From: an uncultured Tolumonas sp.
GTDB lineage: Bacteria > Pseudomonadota > Gammaproteobacteria > Enterobacterales > Aeromonadaceae
NCBI GenBank assembly: GCA_903931645.1
Contig: CAIZDF010000150.1
Location: forward strand, 1 to 7,397
Direction: 5' to 3'
Length of the DNA: 7,397 nt
Part shown: in pieces, positions 1-6,373 of the stretch
Position numbering within the stretch: the stretch's first letter is position 1
Layout of the letters: every line of letters begins with the position of its first letter
The notes under the pieces: model-generated
What the model saw: the letters and a program-made list of their open reading frames with translations, nothing else
What the model was told of the DNA's origin: nothing
Database searches by the model: none
Translations under genes and position numbers: made by a program

Positions 1-4
1 CTTC

Positions 5-847
5 CTATACGTTTTGTTGATTGGTGCTTTCACTGCTCGCACCATAGCAGGTGACTTCCTGACTGAATTGGCTGTAAAGTGTTTCATCCGACACGATAGG
101 AGCATCAGGGGTGAATGATTCTTTGTGGCTGTTCTGCATCGGGAACTGGCGATCGCGCAAGCAGCTTTCCAATGAATCCATGTAAGGGGGCGGGCCACAC
201 ATGAACGCATGGCAATCGCTCAGATCGGGTACTAACTGATCAAACAACACCGGGTTCAGGAAGCCCTGATAACAAACAAAGGCATCGGTGGTGTTATCCA
301 AAATCAGTGACAATTTAAACTGCGGATATTTTGCCGCAAGTGCCATCAGCTCATCGCGGAAGATAATGTCTTCGGCATGACGGGCACTATGCAGGAACAG
401 GATCTCAGTCTCACGTTGGTTATCCAGTAACCAGTGCGCCATCGACATCATCGGCGTAATGCCGCTACCGGCACTACACAGTAAAATTTTACCAGCACTG
501 TAATCGGCTGGCAGGAAAAACGCGCCAGTTGGTGCCAATGCACTCAGCGTATCGCCAGTGTGGAAATTATCCAGTAACCAGTTAGAGACCAGCCCGCCAG
601 TCACTCGTTTGACGGTGACGGCCAGATCAGCAGAGCGGGAAGGTGAAGAAGACAGTGAATAAGCGCGGCTATGTGACTGACCATCAATTTCAACAGTCAG
701 CAGTAAAAATTGTCCTGGCTGATAACTGACAGCCAGTGCTTGTAACGGGCGAAAGACTAACGTTACGGCATCAGCAGTTTCCTGCCGGCGTTCAATACAA
801 CACAGGGTTTGAGCCCCTTGTTGCCATACTTGGGGGGATTGGGTCAT
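5..847 (-). CDS. hcr: NADH oxidoreductase Hcr (partner of Hcp), shortened at the C-terminus
   Basis: Ferredoxin-reductase-family flavoprotein expected to pass electrons from NADH to the hybrid-cluster protein Hcp encoded just upstream. Seen in the 280-residue product: FAD-binding beta-barrel with RAYS at 61-64, NAD-binding domain with GSGITP at 127-132 and the CGPPPYM motif at 217-223, then KESFTP at 242-247, which matches the linker leading to the ferredoxin domain in E. coli Hcr. E. coli Hcr is 322 residues and ends in a plant-type [2Fe-2S] domain with a CxxxxCxxC cluster motif. Here the protein stops at TAG (positions 5-7) after about 35 more residues with no such cysteine motif, so that domain is missing. 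The start ATG at 845-847 is preceded by AGGAA-like bases about 6 nt upstream. It follows hcp on the same strand after 201 bases that hold an ERIC repeat. Identity as Hcr is firm from motifs and context; whether it is functional is open. Confidence 0.9.
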   Translation of the reverse strand: MTQSPQVWQQGAQTLCCIERRQETADAVTLVFRPLQALAVSYQPGQFLLLTVEIDGQSHSRAYSLSSSPSRSADLAVTVKRVTGGLVSNWLLDNFHTGDTLSALAPTGAFFLPADYSAGKILLCSAGSGITPMMSMAHWLLDNQRETEILFLHSARHAEDIIFRDELMALAAKYPQFKLSLILDNTTDAFVCYQGFLNPVLFDQLVPDLSDCHAFMCGPPPYMDSLESCLRDRQFPMQNSHKESFTPDAPIVSDETLYSQFSQEVTCYGASSESTNQQNV

Positions 848-872
848 GTACTGTTCCTGTCTGATTTTGCAC

Positions 873-1000
873 TATACCCTTCGTACTTGAAGTTGCAGCA
901 TCGTTGACAGCATTCTCTCACCCCAATCACATAGTCTATCTATGCTCATGGGGATTCGCTCTCTTGTCGCCTTGCTGCAACTCCAATTACTTTGGGTATA
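873..1000. repeat. ERIC (enterobacterial repetitive intergenic consensus) element, 128 bp imperfect palindrome
   Basis: The element begins TATACCC and ends GGGTATA. Its outer arms (AGTTGCAGCA at 891-900 and TGCTGCAACT at 973-982) are inverted copies, and its centre is a small palindrome CATAG-ATAGA-CTATG on the minus strand. The minus strand carries GCGAATCCCCATGAGC and GTGATTGGGGTGAG, which correspond closely to the two conserved internal blocks of ERIC that the standard ERIC1R and ERIC2 primers target. The length also fits the usual size of about 127 bp. ERIC elements are non-coding, found in intergenic regions of enterobacteria and vibrios, and fold as RNA when transcribed. This copy lies between hcp and hcr and would be present in their joint transcript. 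Confidence 0.87.
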
Positions 1001-1007
1001 AATGACT

Positions 1008-1041
1008 GGCGCTTCACCGCTAATGTGGGTTGTGAAGCGCC
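1008..1041 (-). other. Hairpin just after hcp, possible mRNA-stabilising or attenuating structure
   Basis: GGCGCTTCAC (1008-1017) and GTGAAGCGCC (1032-1041) are perfect inverted repeats, a 10-bp GC-rich stem around a 14-nt loop. It starts 7 nt after the hcp stop codon. No T-tract follows on either strand, so it does not qualify as a standard intrinsic terminator. It could protect the hcp message from 3' decay or lower readthrough into hcr. Confidence 0.5.
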
Positions 1042-1048
1042 TTCGCGA

Positions 1049-2710
1049 TTAGGCTGCGAGAATGTCTTTCAGATCTTGTTCAACCGTGGTGATTGGCTTC
1101 AGATCGAATGTTTCATTCAGGAAGTTCAGCAGGTTTGGTGTCAGGAAGCCCGGTACCGATGGGCCAACACGAATACCTTTCACACCTAGTGACAGCAGAG
1201 TCAACAGGATAACGATAGCTTTCTGTTCAAACCAAGACAACACCAGAGACAGCGGCAGATCGTTCACGCCACATTCAAAGGCATCAGCCAGCGCCAGCGC
1301 TAACTGAATGGCAGAATAGGCATCGTTACACTGACCCACATCCAGCATACGAGGAATGCCGTTGATATCACCGAATTCCAAGTCGTTGAATTTGAATTTA
1401 CCGCACGCCAGCGTCAGGATCAGGCTGTCTTGTGGCACTGCTTTCGCCATTTCAGTGTAATAACCACGTTCTTGTTTATCGCCGTCACAACCGCCGATCA
1501 GGAAGAAGTGTTTGATGTTGCCGGCTTTCACTTGATCGATCACCGCAGGAGCAGCCGCCATCAGTGCATTACGAGCAAAACCAGTCATGGTGTAATGTGG
1601 AATTTCATCATATGGGAAACCTTCCCGTGACAGTGCTTTTTCAATCACAGTACTGAAATCATCACCTTCGATGTGAGTCACACCAGGCCAACCGACGATG
1701 CTACGGGTAAAGATACGGTCGGTGTATTTACCCACGTTCGGGTTGATGATGCAGTTAGAGGTCATCACCACTGCGCCTGGGAAGGCAGCGAACTCTTTTT
1801 GCTGGTTCTGCCAAGCAGAGCCATAGTTACCGACTAAATGTGGGTATTTTTTGAAAGCTGGGTAGGCATGCGCTGGCAGCATTTCGCCATGCGTGAAGAC
1901 GTTGATGCCTTTGCCTTCAGTTTGTTGCAGGATCTTTTCCAAATCATGCAGGTCATGACCAGACACTAGGATCGCTTTACCAGCAACCGGCTTCATGTTC
2001 ACTTTCGTTGGTTCTGGGTGGCCGAAAGTTTCAGTTTCGCCTTTATCCAGCATCGCCATAATTTTGAAATTCATCTGGCCGATCTGCATCGCGCAATCGA
2101 TCAATGGCTGCATTTCAGTTGGTTCAGTACCTAAGAAGGCCATGATCTGGTGATATTCAGCACCAACGGCATCATCCTGCTGACCTAAGACACGTGCATG
2201 TTCCATGTAAGCGGCAGCGCCTTTCAGGCCATACAGACACAGCAGGCGCAGGCCCAGAATGTCTTCACCGATCTCTTTATGGTTACGATTCACTGCTGCA
2301 TTTGGTGCCCAAGTCAGCAATTCTGCTTTGTCAGCAGTTAAAATCAACGCGGCAGGGCCAGTGGCTACGTCAGGTGTTTTGCCCGCTAACAAGCAAGCGG
2401 CTTCGTAACGAGATTTCAGTGAGTCACGGTTTTGTTGTGCTTCATTGATGAACGCGATGATACGAACCGCATCGAAATTCACATTGGTCAGCGTGGCGAA
2501 CAGTGCCTGACAAACATAGGCATCGATGGCTTGATCAACGATACCGACCGAGCGTGCTTTTAACGCGTAATCAGAAACGCCCTGCAGCAGATAAATCAGT
2601 ACGTCTTGCAGATCGGATACTTCGGCTGTTTTACCGCACATGCCCATGGTGTAACTGCAGCCTTTAGCTACAGGGGTAGAGATGGTCTGTTCACATTGAA
2701 TACAAAACAT
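1049..2710 (-). CDS. hcp: Hybrid-cluster protein / hydroxylamine reductase Hcp, [2Fe-2S]-type (facultative-anaerobe class)
   Basis: Cytoplasmic iron-sulfur protein that reduces nitric oxide and, in vitro, hydroxylamine; in E. coli it also takes part in protein S-nitrosation during anaerobic growth. The 553 residues align from memory with E. coli Hcp (550) nearly end to end. N-terminal cysteines C3, C6, C18 and C25 give C-x2-C-x11-C-x6-C, the spacing that holds a [2Fe-2S] cluster in facultative anaerobes, rather than the shorter spacing of [4Fe-4S] enzymes of strict anaerobes. All expected ligands of the hybrid 4Fe-2S-2O cluster are present: H252 (SGHDL), E276 (THGEM), C320 (TSNC), C408 (GGCDG, persulfide position), C436 (LACGK), C461 (GQCND) and E495 (WFEQK). 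The start ATG at 2708-2710 has AAGGAA 7 nt upstream. hcr follows on the same strand, separated by a hairpin and an ERIC repeat. The upstream region suggests sigma-54/NorR control. Confidence 0.97.
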   Translation of the reverse strand: MFCIQCEQTISTPVAKGCSYTMGMCGKTAEVSDLQDVLIYLLQGVSDYALKARSVGIVDQAIDAYVCQALFATLTNVNFDAVRIIAFINEAQQNRDSLKSRYEAACLLAGKTPDVATGPAALILTADKAELLTWAPNAAVNRNHKEIGEDILGLRLLCLYGLKGAAAYMEHARVLGQQDDAVGAEYHQIMAFLGTEPTEMQPLIDCAMQIGQMNFKIMAMLDKGETETFGHPEPTKVNMKPVAGKAILVSGHDLHDLEKILQQTEGKGINVFTHGEMLPAHAYPAFKKYPHLVGNYGSAWQNQQKEFAAFPGAVVMTSNCIINPNVGKYTDRIFTRSIVGWPGVTHIEGDDFSTVIEKALSREGFPYDEIPHYTMTGFARNALMAAAPAVIDQVKAGNIKHFFLIGGCDGDKQERGYYTEMAKAVPQDSLILTLACGKFKFNDLEFGDINGIPRMLDVGQCNDAYSAIQLALALADAFECGVNDLPLSLVLSWFEQKAIVILLTLLSLGVKGIRVGPSVPGFLTPNLLNFLNETFDLKPITTVEQDLKDILAA

Positions 2711-2753
2711 TAGGACGTTCCTTGATTCGATTACCAGATATTGGGTTATCTAT

Positions 2754-2770
2754 ATCAAGGGTTGTGCCAA
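2754..2770 (-). promoter_or_regulatory. Candidate sigma-54 (-24/-12) promoter for hcp
   Basis: Reading the minus strand, TTGGCAC (complement of 2764-2770), then five bases, then TTGAT (complement of 2754-2758). This is the YTGGCAC-N5-TTGCW layout of RpoN promoters, with a perfect -24 element and exact spacing. The one weak point is GA in place of GC at -12. Transcription would start near 2743, giving a leader of about 32 nt with the hcp ribosome site inside it. The same bases also resemble an FNR box (TTGAT-N4-ATAAC at 2745-2758, 8 of 10), but a box there would sit too close to the start codon to activate a typical FNR promoter. Confidence 0.6.
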
Positions 2771-2820
2771 TATTTATTATATTGATTTATAAGGAATTAA
2801 TTTCAATTTGATAACTATGC

Positions 2821-2860
2821 AGTTAAAAAGACCCGGAGCTAATGCCGGGTCTTTTTAACT
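2821..2860 (-). terminator. Intrinsic terminator after envC (symmetrical, could act both ways)
   Basis: AGTTAAAAAGACCCGG (2821-2836) and CCGGGTCTTTTTAACT (2845-2860) form a perfect 16-bp stem with an 8-nt loop. The GC-rich top and the A/T5 base give a T-run in the 3' arm on either strand. It begins 23 nt after the envC stop and would end the gpmI-envC transcript before the hcp promoter. Confidence 0.88.
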
Positions 2861-2877
2861 TAACGAGTCTTTTTGAC
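2822..2877 (-). promoter_or_regulatory. Three GT-N7-AC sites, candidate NorR enhancer array for hcp
   Basis: Sites at 2822-2832 (GTTAAAAAGAC), 2849-2859 (GTCTTTTTAAC) and 2867-2877 (GTCTTTTTGAC). The first is the exact reverse complement of the second, and the third differs from the second by one base, so all three share one 11-bp sequence. GT-N7-AC is the known recognition core of NorR, the nitric-oxide-sensing sigma-54 activator, which in E. coli uses three such sites upstream of norVW. Centres lie about 84, 111 and 129 bases upstream of the start predicted from the -24/-12 element, a normal enhancer distance. No other GT-N7-AC was seen between the hcp and envC genes. No norR gene is in the window, so the regulator is inferred. 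Confidence 0.5.
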
Positions 2878-2883
2878 TAAGTA

Positions 2884-4116
2884 CTATTTGCCAAGCAGTG
2901 AAACTGGATTAACGGGTTTCCCGGCTTTACGGATCTCAAAATAAAGCCCGGTCGCCCCAGTGTTACCGCTGTGGCCGACATTGGCGATAACATCACCCGC
3001 ATTAACCCGCTGACCCACATGTTTGGTCAGGCTTTGATTATTGCCATATAAACTGAGATAACCACGGCCGTGATCGATAACTAACACATTACCAAAACCA
3101 TCGAGCCAATCGGCATAGACCACATCACCGCTACCTGCAGCTTTGACCGCAGCACCCTGATTGGCCTGAATCAGCAACCCTTTCCAAGCGACTTCACCGG
3201 TGCGATTTTCCCCGAATTTACGGATCACGGCACCACGTAAAGGCCAGCTCATCCGCCCGGATTTACCTAAGCCTTGCAAATCGGTTTTCGCTAAACGGGC
3301 TGCTTCTTTGCGTGCCGCCGCTTCTTGGGATTTGCCCGCTTGTTTGGCTTTTTCACGCGCTAATGCCAGAGCTTCCTGCTTCTTACGGGCGCGTTCGGCT
3401 TCCAACTGTTTGCGTTGTTCTTCGATCTTCTGCAGCATGGCTTTTTCTGCTAATTGCAGTTTATCCAATTGCTGCTGATCGGAATGTAATGAACTGTTCA
3501 GCTCTTTAGCGGTCATCTCGCGCTGTTGCTGTTTTTGCTGCAAAGTCAGTTGATCTTGGCGCTGATTATCAATTAAGCCGCGCAATTCCTGGCTGCTTTC
3601 ATTGGTTTCCTGTTTATTGCGTAACAACTCGGCTTTGGTGGCATCCAATCGTTTTAAGATCTTCAGGCGGGCCTGATTCATATAACCGTAATAGGCAAGC
3701 GTGCGATCAACTGCTGCGGGATCTTGCTGATTCAGCAACAACTTCATGTAATCGTGCTGACCCATTCGGTAGGCTTCATCAAACTGTTCGGCCAGCAATC
3801 GTTGCTGCTGATTAGATTCTGCTTCCAGCTTGGCGCGTTGTGCCTCTAATCGTTGCAGTTTACTGCGTACTTTACCGAGCTGACTTTGCGAGGTCTGTAA
3901 CTTCTGATTCGCCGCGGCAATCGCATCTTCATCGGTTTTGAGTTGTTGTTGCAACGAGGCCAGATCTTTTTTCTGGACCTGGATAGCTTGCTGTTTTTGC
4001 TGGATTTGTTCCCGTACGCTGGATAGCGACGAGTTGACGTTTTTTGATTCTTCCGCCTGTATGACGGCGCTAAAAAAAAACGCGCCGACCAACAGGCCGA
4101 CGCGATTGTATTTCAT
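2884..4116 (-). CDS. envC: Murein hydrolase activator EnvC (periplasmic, degenerate LytM domain)
   Basis: Periplasmic protein that, together with FtsEX at the division site, activates the amidases AmiA and AmiB to split septal peptidoglycan. I chose the ATG at 4114-4116 (410 residues) because it opens a proper signal peptide: KYNR, a hydrophobic stretch VGLLVGAFFF, and a likely cut after VIQA. An in-frame ATG at 4138-4140 adds eight residues including an acidic one; neither start has a good ribosome site. Residues of about 25-280 are a glutamine-, lysine- and leucine-rich coiled coil. Residues of about 290-410 are a LytM/M23 domain whose metal ligands are gone: SLYGNNQ (355-361) and LYFEIR (Y392) replace the histidine positions of active peptidases, as in E. 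coli EnvC (419 residues). It lies 33 nt after gpmI on the same strand and ends before a strong terminator. Its signal-peptide codons contain a terminator-like structure. Confidence 0.93.
   Translation of the reverse strand: MKYNRVGLLVGAFFFSAVIQAEESKNVNSSLSSVREQIQQKQQAIQVQKKDLASLQQQLKTDEDAIAAANQKLQTSQSQLGKVRSKLQRLEAQRAKLEAESNQQQRLLAEQFDEAYRMGQHDYMKLLLNQQDPAAVDRTLAYYGYMNQARLKILKRLDATKAELLRNKQETNESSQELRGLIDNQRQDQLTLQQKQQQREMTAKELNSSLHSDQQQLDKLQLAEKAMLQKIEEQRKQLEAERARKKQEALALAREKAKQAGKSQEAAARKEAARLAKTDLQGLGKSGRMSWPLRGAVIRKFGENRTGEVAWKGLLIQANQGAAVKAAGSGDVVYADWLDGFGNVLVIDHGRGYLSLYGNNQSLTKHVGQRVNAGDVIANVGHSGNTGATGLYFEIRKAGKPVNPVSLLGK
4072..4104 (-). terminator. Intrinsic-terminator-like hairpin plus T9 inside the envC signal-peptide codons
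   Basis: On the minus strand, CGCGTCGGCC, loop TGTT, GGTCGGCGCG form a 10-bp stem (two G-U pairs), immediately followed by nine T residues (complement of 4072-4080). This is the layout of a Rho-independent terminator in the sense direction, 45 nt after the gpmI stop and 12 nt after the chosen envC start. The same bases encode RVGLLVGAFFF of the signal peptide. It may end a share of gpmI transcripts, with envC translation opening the hairpin. Confidence 0.6.
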
Positions 4117-4149
4117 AAGAAACAACTGCTCTGCCCACATGGGCGAGAA

Positions 4150-5688
4150 TTATTTCAGAACCATCAGAGGCTTACCAGTCATTTCGGCTGGAACTTCCAT
4201 GCCCATCAGTGTCAGCATGGTTGGCGCCAGATCAGACAGTTTGCCGTTTTCCAGTGCAGTTGCTTCACGACCTACATAGATCAATGGAACAGGCAGGCTG
4301 GTGTGTGCAGTGTGCGCCTGACCGGTTTCTTCATTGGTCATCTGTTCCGCGTTACCGTGGTCAGCAGTGATCAGACATTCGCCGCCCACTTCCTGCAGCG
4401 CTGCTACTACTTTGCCGATAGAGTCATCAACCGCTTCACACGCTTTAACGGCAGCTGCAAAATCACCAGTGTGACCAACCATGTCGCCGTTCGGGTAGTT
4501 ACAGACGATCACGTCATATTTACCGCTCTTGATCGCGGCAACCAGTTTGTCAGTCAATTCGCCTGAGCTCATTTCTGGCTGCAGATCGTAGGTAGCCACT
4601 TTCGGGCTGGCAATCAGTTCACGATCTTCACCTGGGAAGCATTTTTCTTCGCCGCCGTTGAAGAAGAAAGTCACGTGCGCATATTTTTCAGTTTCAGAAA
4701 TACGCAGCTGAGTTTTGTCGTGTTTAGCCAACCATTCACCTAGGGTGTTGGTCAATGCTGTTGGTGGATAAGCACAAGAGGTTTTGATGTCAGCTGCATA
4801 TTCGGTCAGCATGACAAAATCAGCCAGTTTAGGCTGTTTGTTGCGCACGAAGCCGTCGAAACCTTCACCAACAAATGTACGAGTAATTTCACGCGCACGG
4901 TCAGCACGGAAGTTCATGAATACCAGCACATCGCCGTCATTCAATGGAGCGGCTTCAGCGCCGATCACGCTAGCTTTAACGAATTCATCGTTTTCACCAC
5001 GCGCATAAGCGGCAGCCAGTGCGGCAGTTGCATCAGCGTAAGGCGCAAATTCTGATTTGCCTTCACACAGCAGGTCGTAAGCTTCCTGAACGCGATCCCA
5101 ACGGTTGTCGCGGTCCATAGCGTAATAACGGCCAACCATAGAGGCGATACGGCCTTTACCCAATTTTTTGAATGCAGCATCGAATTTTTCGATAGATTCT
5201 TGCGCTGAACGTGGTGCTACATCACGGCCATCCAGGAATGCGTGGAAATACAGTTGGTCAGCACCGCGCTGAGCAGCCAGTTCCATCATACCAATGATGT
5301 GGTCTTCATGGCTGTGTACGCCACCTGGCGACATCAGACCCATTACGTGAACTGCTTTGCCAGTGCTAACAGCAGTATCAACTGCTTTACACAGGGCGTC
5401 GTTTTTGAAGAAATCGCCATCGCGGATCTCTTTAGTCACGCGAGTCAGTTCTTGATAAACCACGCGGCCAGCACCGATGTTAACGTGACCCACTTCAGAG
5501 TTACCCATCTGGCCGTCTGGCAGACCTACGTCCATACCTGAACCAGAGATCAGTGTGTTGGCGTATTTAGCGCACAGAGCATTCAGATTTGGTGTGTTAG
5601 CGGCGGCAACGGCGTTGCCTTCTTTCTTATCGCTGTAACCCCAACCATCCATGATGATCAGTGCCAGTGGCTTTTTAGCTGTAGACAT
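4150..5688 (-). CDS. gpmI: 2,3-bisphosphoglycerate-independent phosphoglycerate mutase
   Basis: Cytoplasmic glycolytic and gluconeogenic enzyme interconverting 3- and 2-phosphoglycerate through a phosphoserine intermediate, with two manganese ions; alkaline-phosphatase superfamily. The 512 residues compare with 514 in E. coli (GpmI/GpmM). Visible motifs: MDGWG (13-17) with metal ligand D14, the catalytic serine S64 in [14 protein letters not shown] at 125-130, DGRD at 153-156, NFRADRAR at 259-266 for substrate phosphate, SETEKYAH at 331-338 with K335, GDMVGHTG at 401-408 with D402 and H406, TADHGN at 441-446 with D443 and H444, and H462 in HTAHTS. All active-site residues appear intact. The start ATG at 5686-5688 has AAGAGG 9 nt upstream. 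It is the first gene of the gpmI-envC unit, transcribed away from yibN. Confidence 0.97.
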   Translation of the reverse strand: MSTAKKPLALIIMDGWGYSDKKEGNAVAAANTPNLNALCAKYANTLISGSGMDVGLPDGQMGNSEVGHVNIGAGRVVYQELTRVTKEIRDGDFFKNDALCKAVDTAVSTGKAVHVMGLMSPGGVHSHEDHIIGMMELAAQRGADQLYFHAFLDGRDVAPRSAQESIEKFDAAFKKLGKGRIASMVGRYYAMDRDNRWDRVQEAYDLLCEGKSEFAPYADATAALAAAYARGENDEFVKASVIGAEAAPLNDGDVLVFMNFRADRAREITRTFVGEGFDGFVRNKQPKLADFVMLTEYAADIKTSCAYPPTALTNTLGEWLAKHDKTQLRISETEKYAHVTFFFNGGEEKCFPGEDRELIASPKVATYDLQPEMSSGELTDKLVAAIKSGKYDVIVCNYPNGDMVGHTGDFAAAVKACEAVDDSIGKVVAALQEVGGECLITADHGNAEQMTNEETGQAHTAHTSLPVPLIYVGREATALENGKLSDLAPTMLTLMGMEVPAEMTGKPLMVLK

Positions 5689-5740
5689 TGTGTGTGGCCT
5701 CTTTATTTGGATTTTACGAAAACAAGTTCGACTGCTGTCA

Positions 5741-5768
5741 ATTCTACAATATCTGCTGCATTAGTCAC
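5741..5768 (-). promoter_or_regulatory. Possible sigma-70 promoter for gpmI
   Basis: On the minus strand, GTGACT (complement of 5763-5768), 16 bases, then TAGAAT (complement of 5741-5746), which would start transcription near 5734 with a leader of about 45 nt. A second candidate, TTGACA (5736-5741) and TAAAAT (5711-5716), has better hexamers but a 19-base spacer and would leave only about 16 nt of leader. I cannot choose firmly. On the plus strand of this 200-bp divergent region I found no convincing promoter for yibN and no other strong structure. Confidence 0.3.
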
Positions 5769-5891
5769 CTTTTCACCTCGTTTCGTTACACATTTCACGG
5801 AAGGAATTTTCATTGCAGGGCGAATACTGTAAATCTGCCGTTTCACATGTAATACTGTCCGGATTATTTTCAGTGTTGTTGGGAAAAAAGA

Positions 5892-6323
5892 ATGCAGGAA
5901 TACATCGATTTTGCAATACGTCACGAAATGCTGGTTCTGGCCTGGGTTGGTCTGGCTACCGCGATTGTGGCGACAGCAGTAAAAGCTGCTTTTTCACCGG
6001 TAAAACAAATAGATCATCAAGCAGCAGTAACCTTGATTAATCGTCAGGATGCATTGGTTATCGATGTGCGTGCACAAGATGAATTTGTACGTGGTCACAT
6101 CACTAATTCTCATCATATTCCACTGGCGCAAATCGAACAGGGTAATACCACTGAAATTGACAAGCATAAAGAGAAGCCAGTAATTGTAGTTTGTGAAACT
6201 GGTGCTCGCGCAGAAACAGCGGCCAGTAACCTGGTTAAAGCTGGTTTTAAGCAGGTTTACCTGCTGCGTGGCGGTTTAACTCAATGGCGTGCCGGTAACT
6301 TACCCGTCACGAAAAAACGCTAA
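5892..6323 (+). CDS. yibN: Membrane-anchored single-domain rhodanese, YibN family
   Basis: Rhodanese-like protein of 143 residues, the same length as E. coli YibN and in the same place next to secB. One N-terminal hydrophobic segment (about residues 13-32, MLVLAWVGLATAIVATAV) anchors it to the inner membrane. The rhodanese domain follows (about 38-139) with LVIDVR at 55-60, RGHI at 67-70, the active-site loop CETGAR at 101-106 with cysteine C101, and YLLRGGLTQW at 123-132. A free cysteine in CxxGxR indicates capacity for sulfur transfer; as I recall E. coli YibN, that cysteine is lost there. The physiological acceptor is unknown. The start ATG at 5892 follows GGGAAAAAAGA, a weak ribosome site. 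It is the first gene of the probable yibN-secB-gpsA operon; grxC, which in E. coli lies between yibN and secB, is absent. Confidence 0.9.
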   Translation: MQEYIDFAIRHEMLVLAWVGLATAIVATAVKAAFSPVKQIDHQAAVTLINRQDALVIDVRAQDEFVRGHITNSHHIPLAQIEQGNTTEIDKHKEKPVIVVCETGARAETAASNLVKAGFKQVYLLRGGLTQWRAGNLPVTKKR

Positions 6324-6373
6324 TTTAATTTTGCATTAACAGCCGTCAGGCAATACTAATAAAGGGCATTAAA

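Noticed and set aside
992..1307. Plus-strand open frames over the 3' part of hcp
   Set aside because: They lie antisense to a fully conserved hcp with all cluster ligands, have no family motif and no ribosome site.
2745..2758. FNR-like box TTGAT-N4-ATAAC before hcp
   Set aside because: 8 of 10 matches, but it would put a class II FNR start at about the hcp start codon, and its first half is better explained as the -12 element of the -24/-12 promoter.
3200..3509. Plus-strand cysteine- and serine-rich frames opposite envC
   Set aside because: Their composition is the mirror of the glutamine- and lysine-rich coiled-coil codons of envC; they are shadows.
5711..5741. TTGACA/TAAAAT pair as the main gpmI promoter
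   Set aside because: Good hexamers but a 19-base spacer, and transcription would start almost at the ribosome site; kept only as an alternative in the promoter entry.
5771..5846. Three TTTCAC copies in the gpmI-yibN gap
   Set aside because: Spacings of 22 and 48 bases and a six-base motif in AT-rich DNA are compatible with chance; no known regulator fits.
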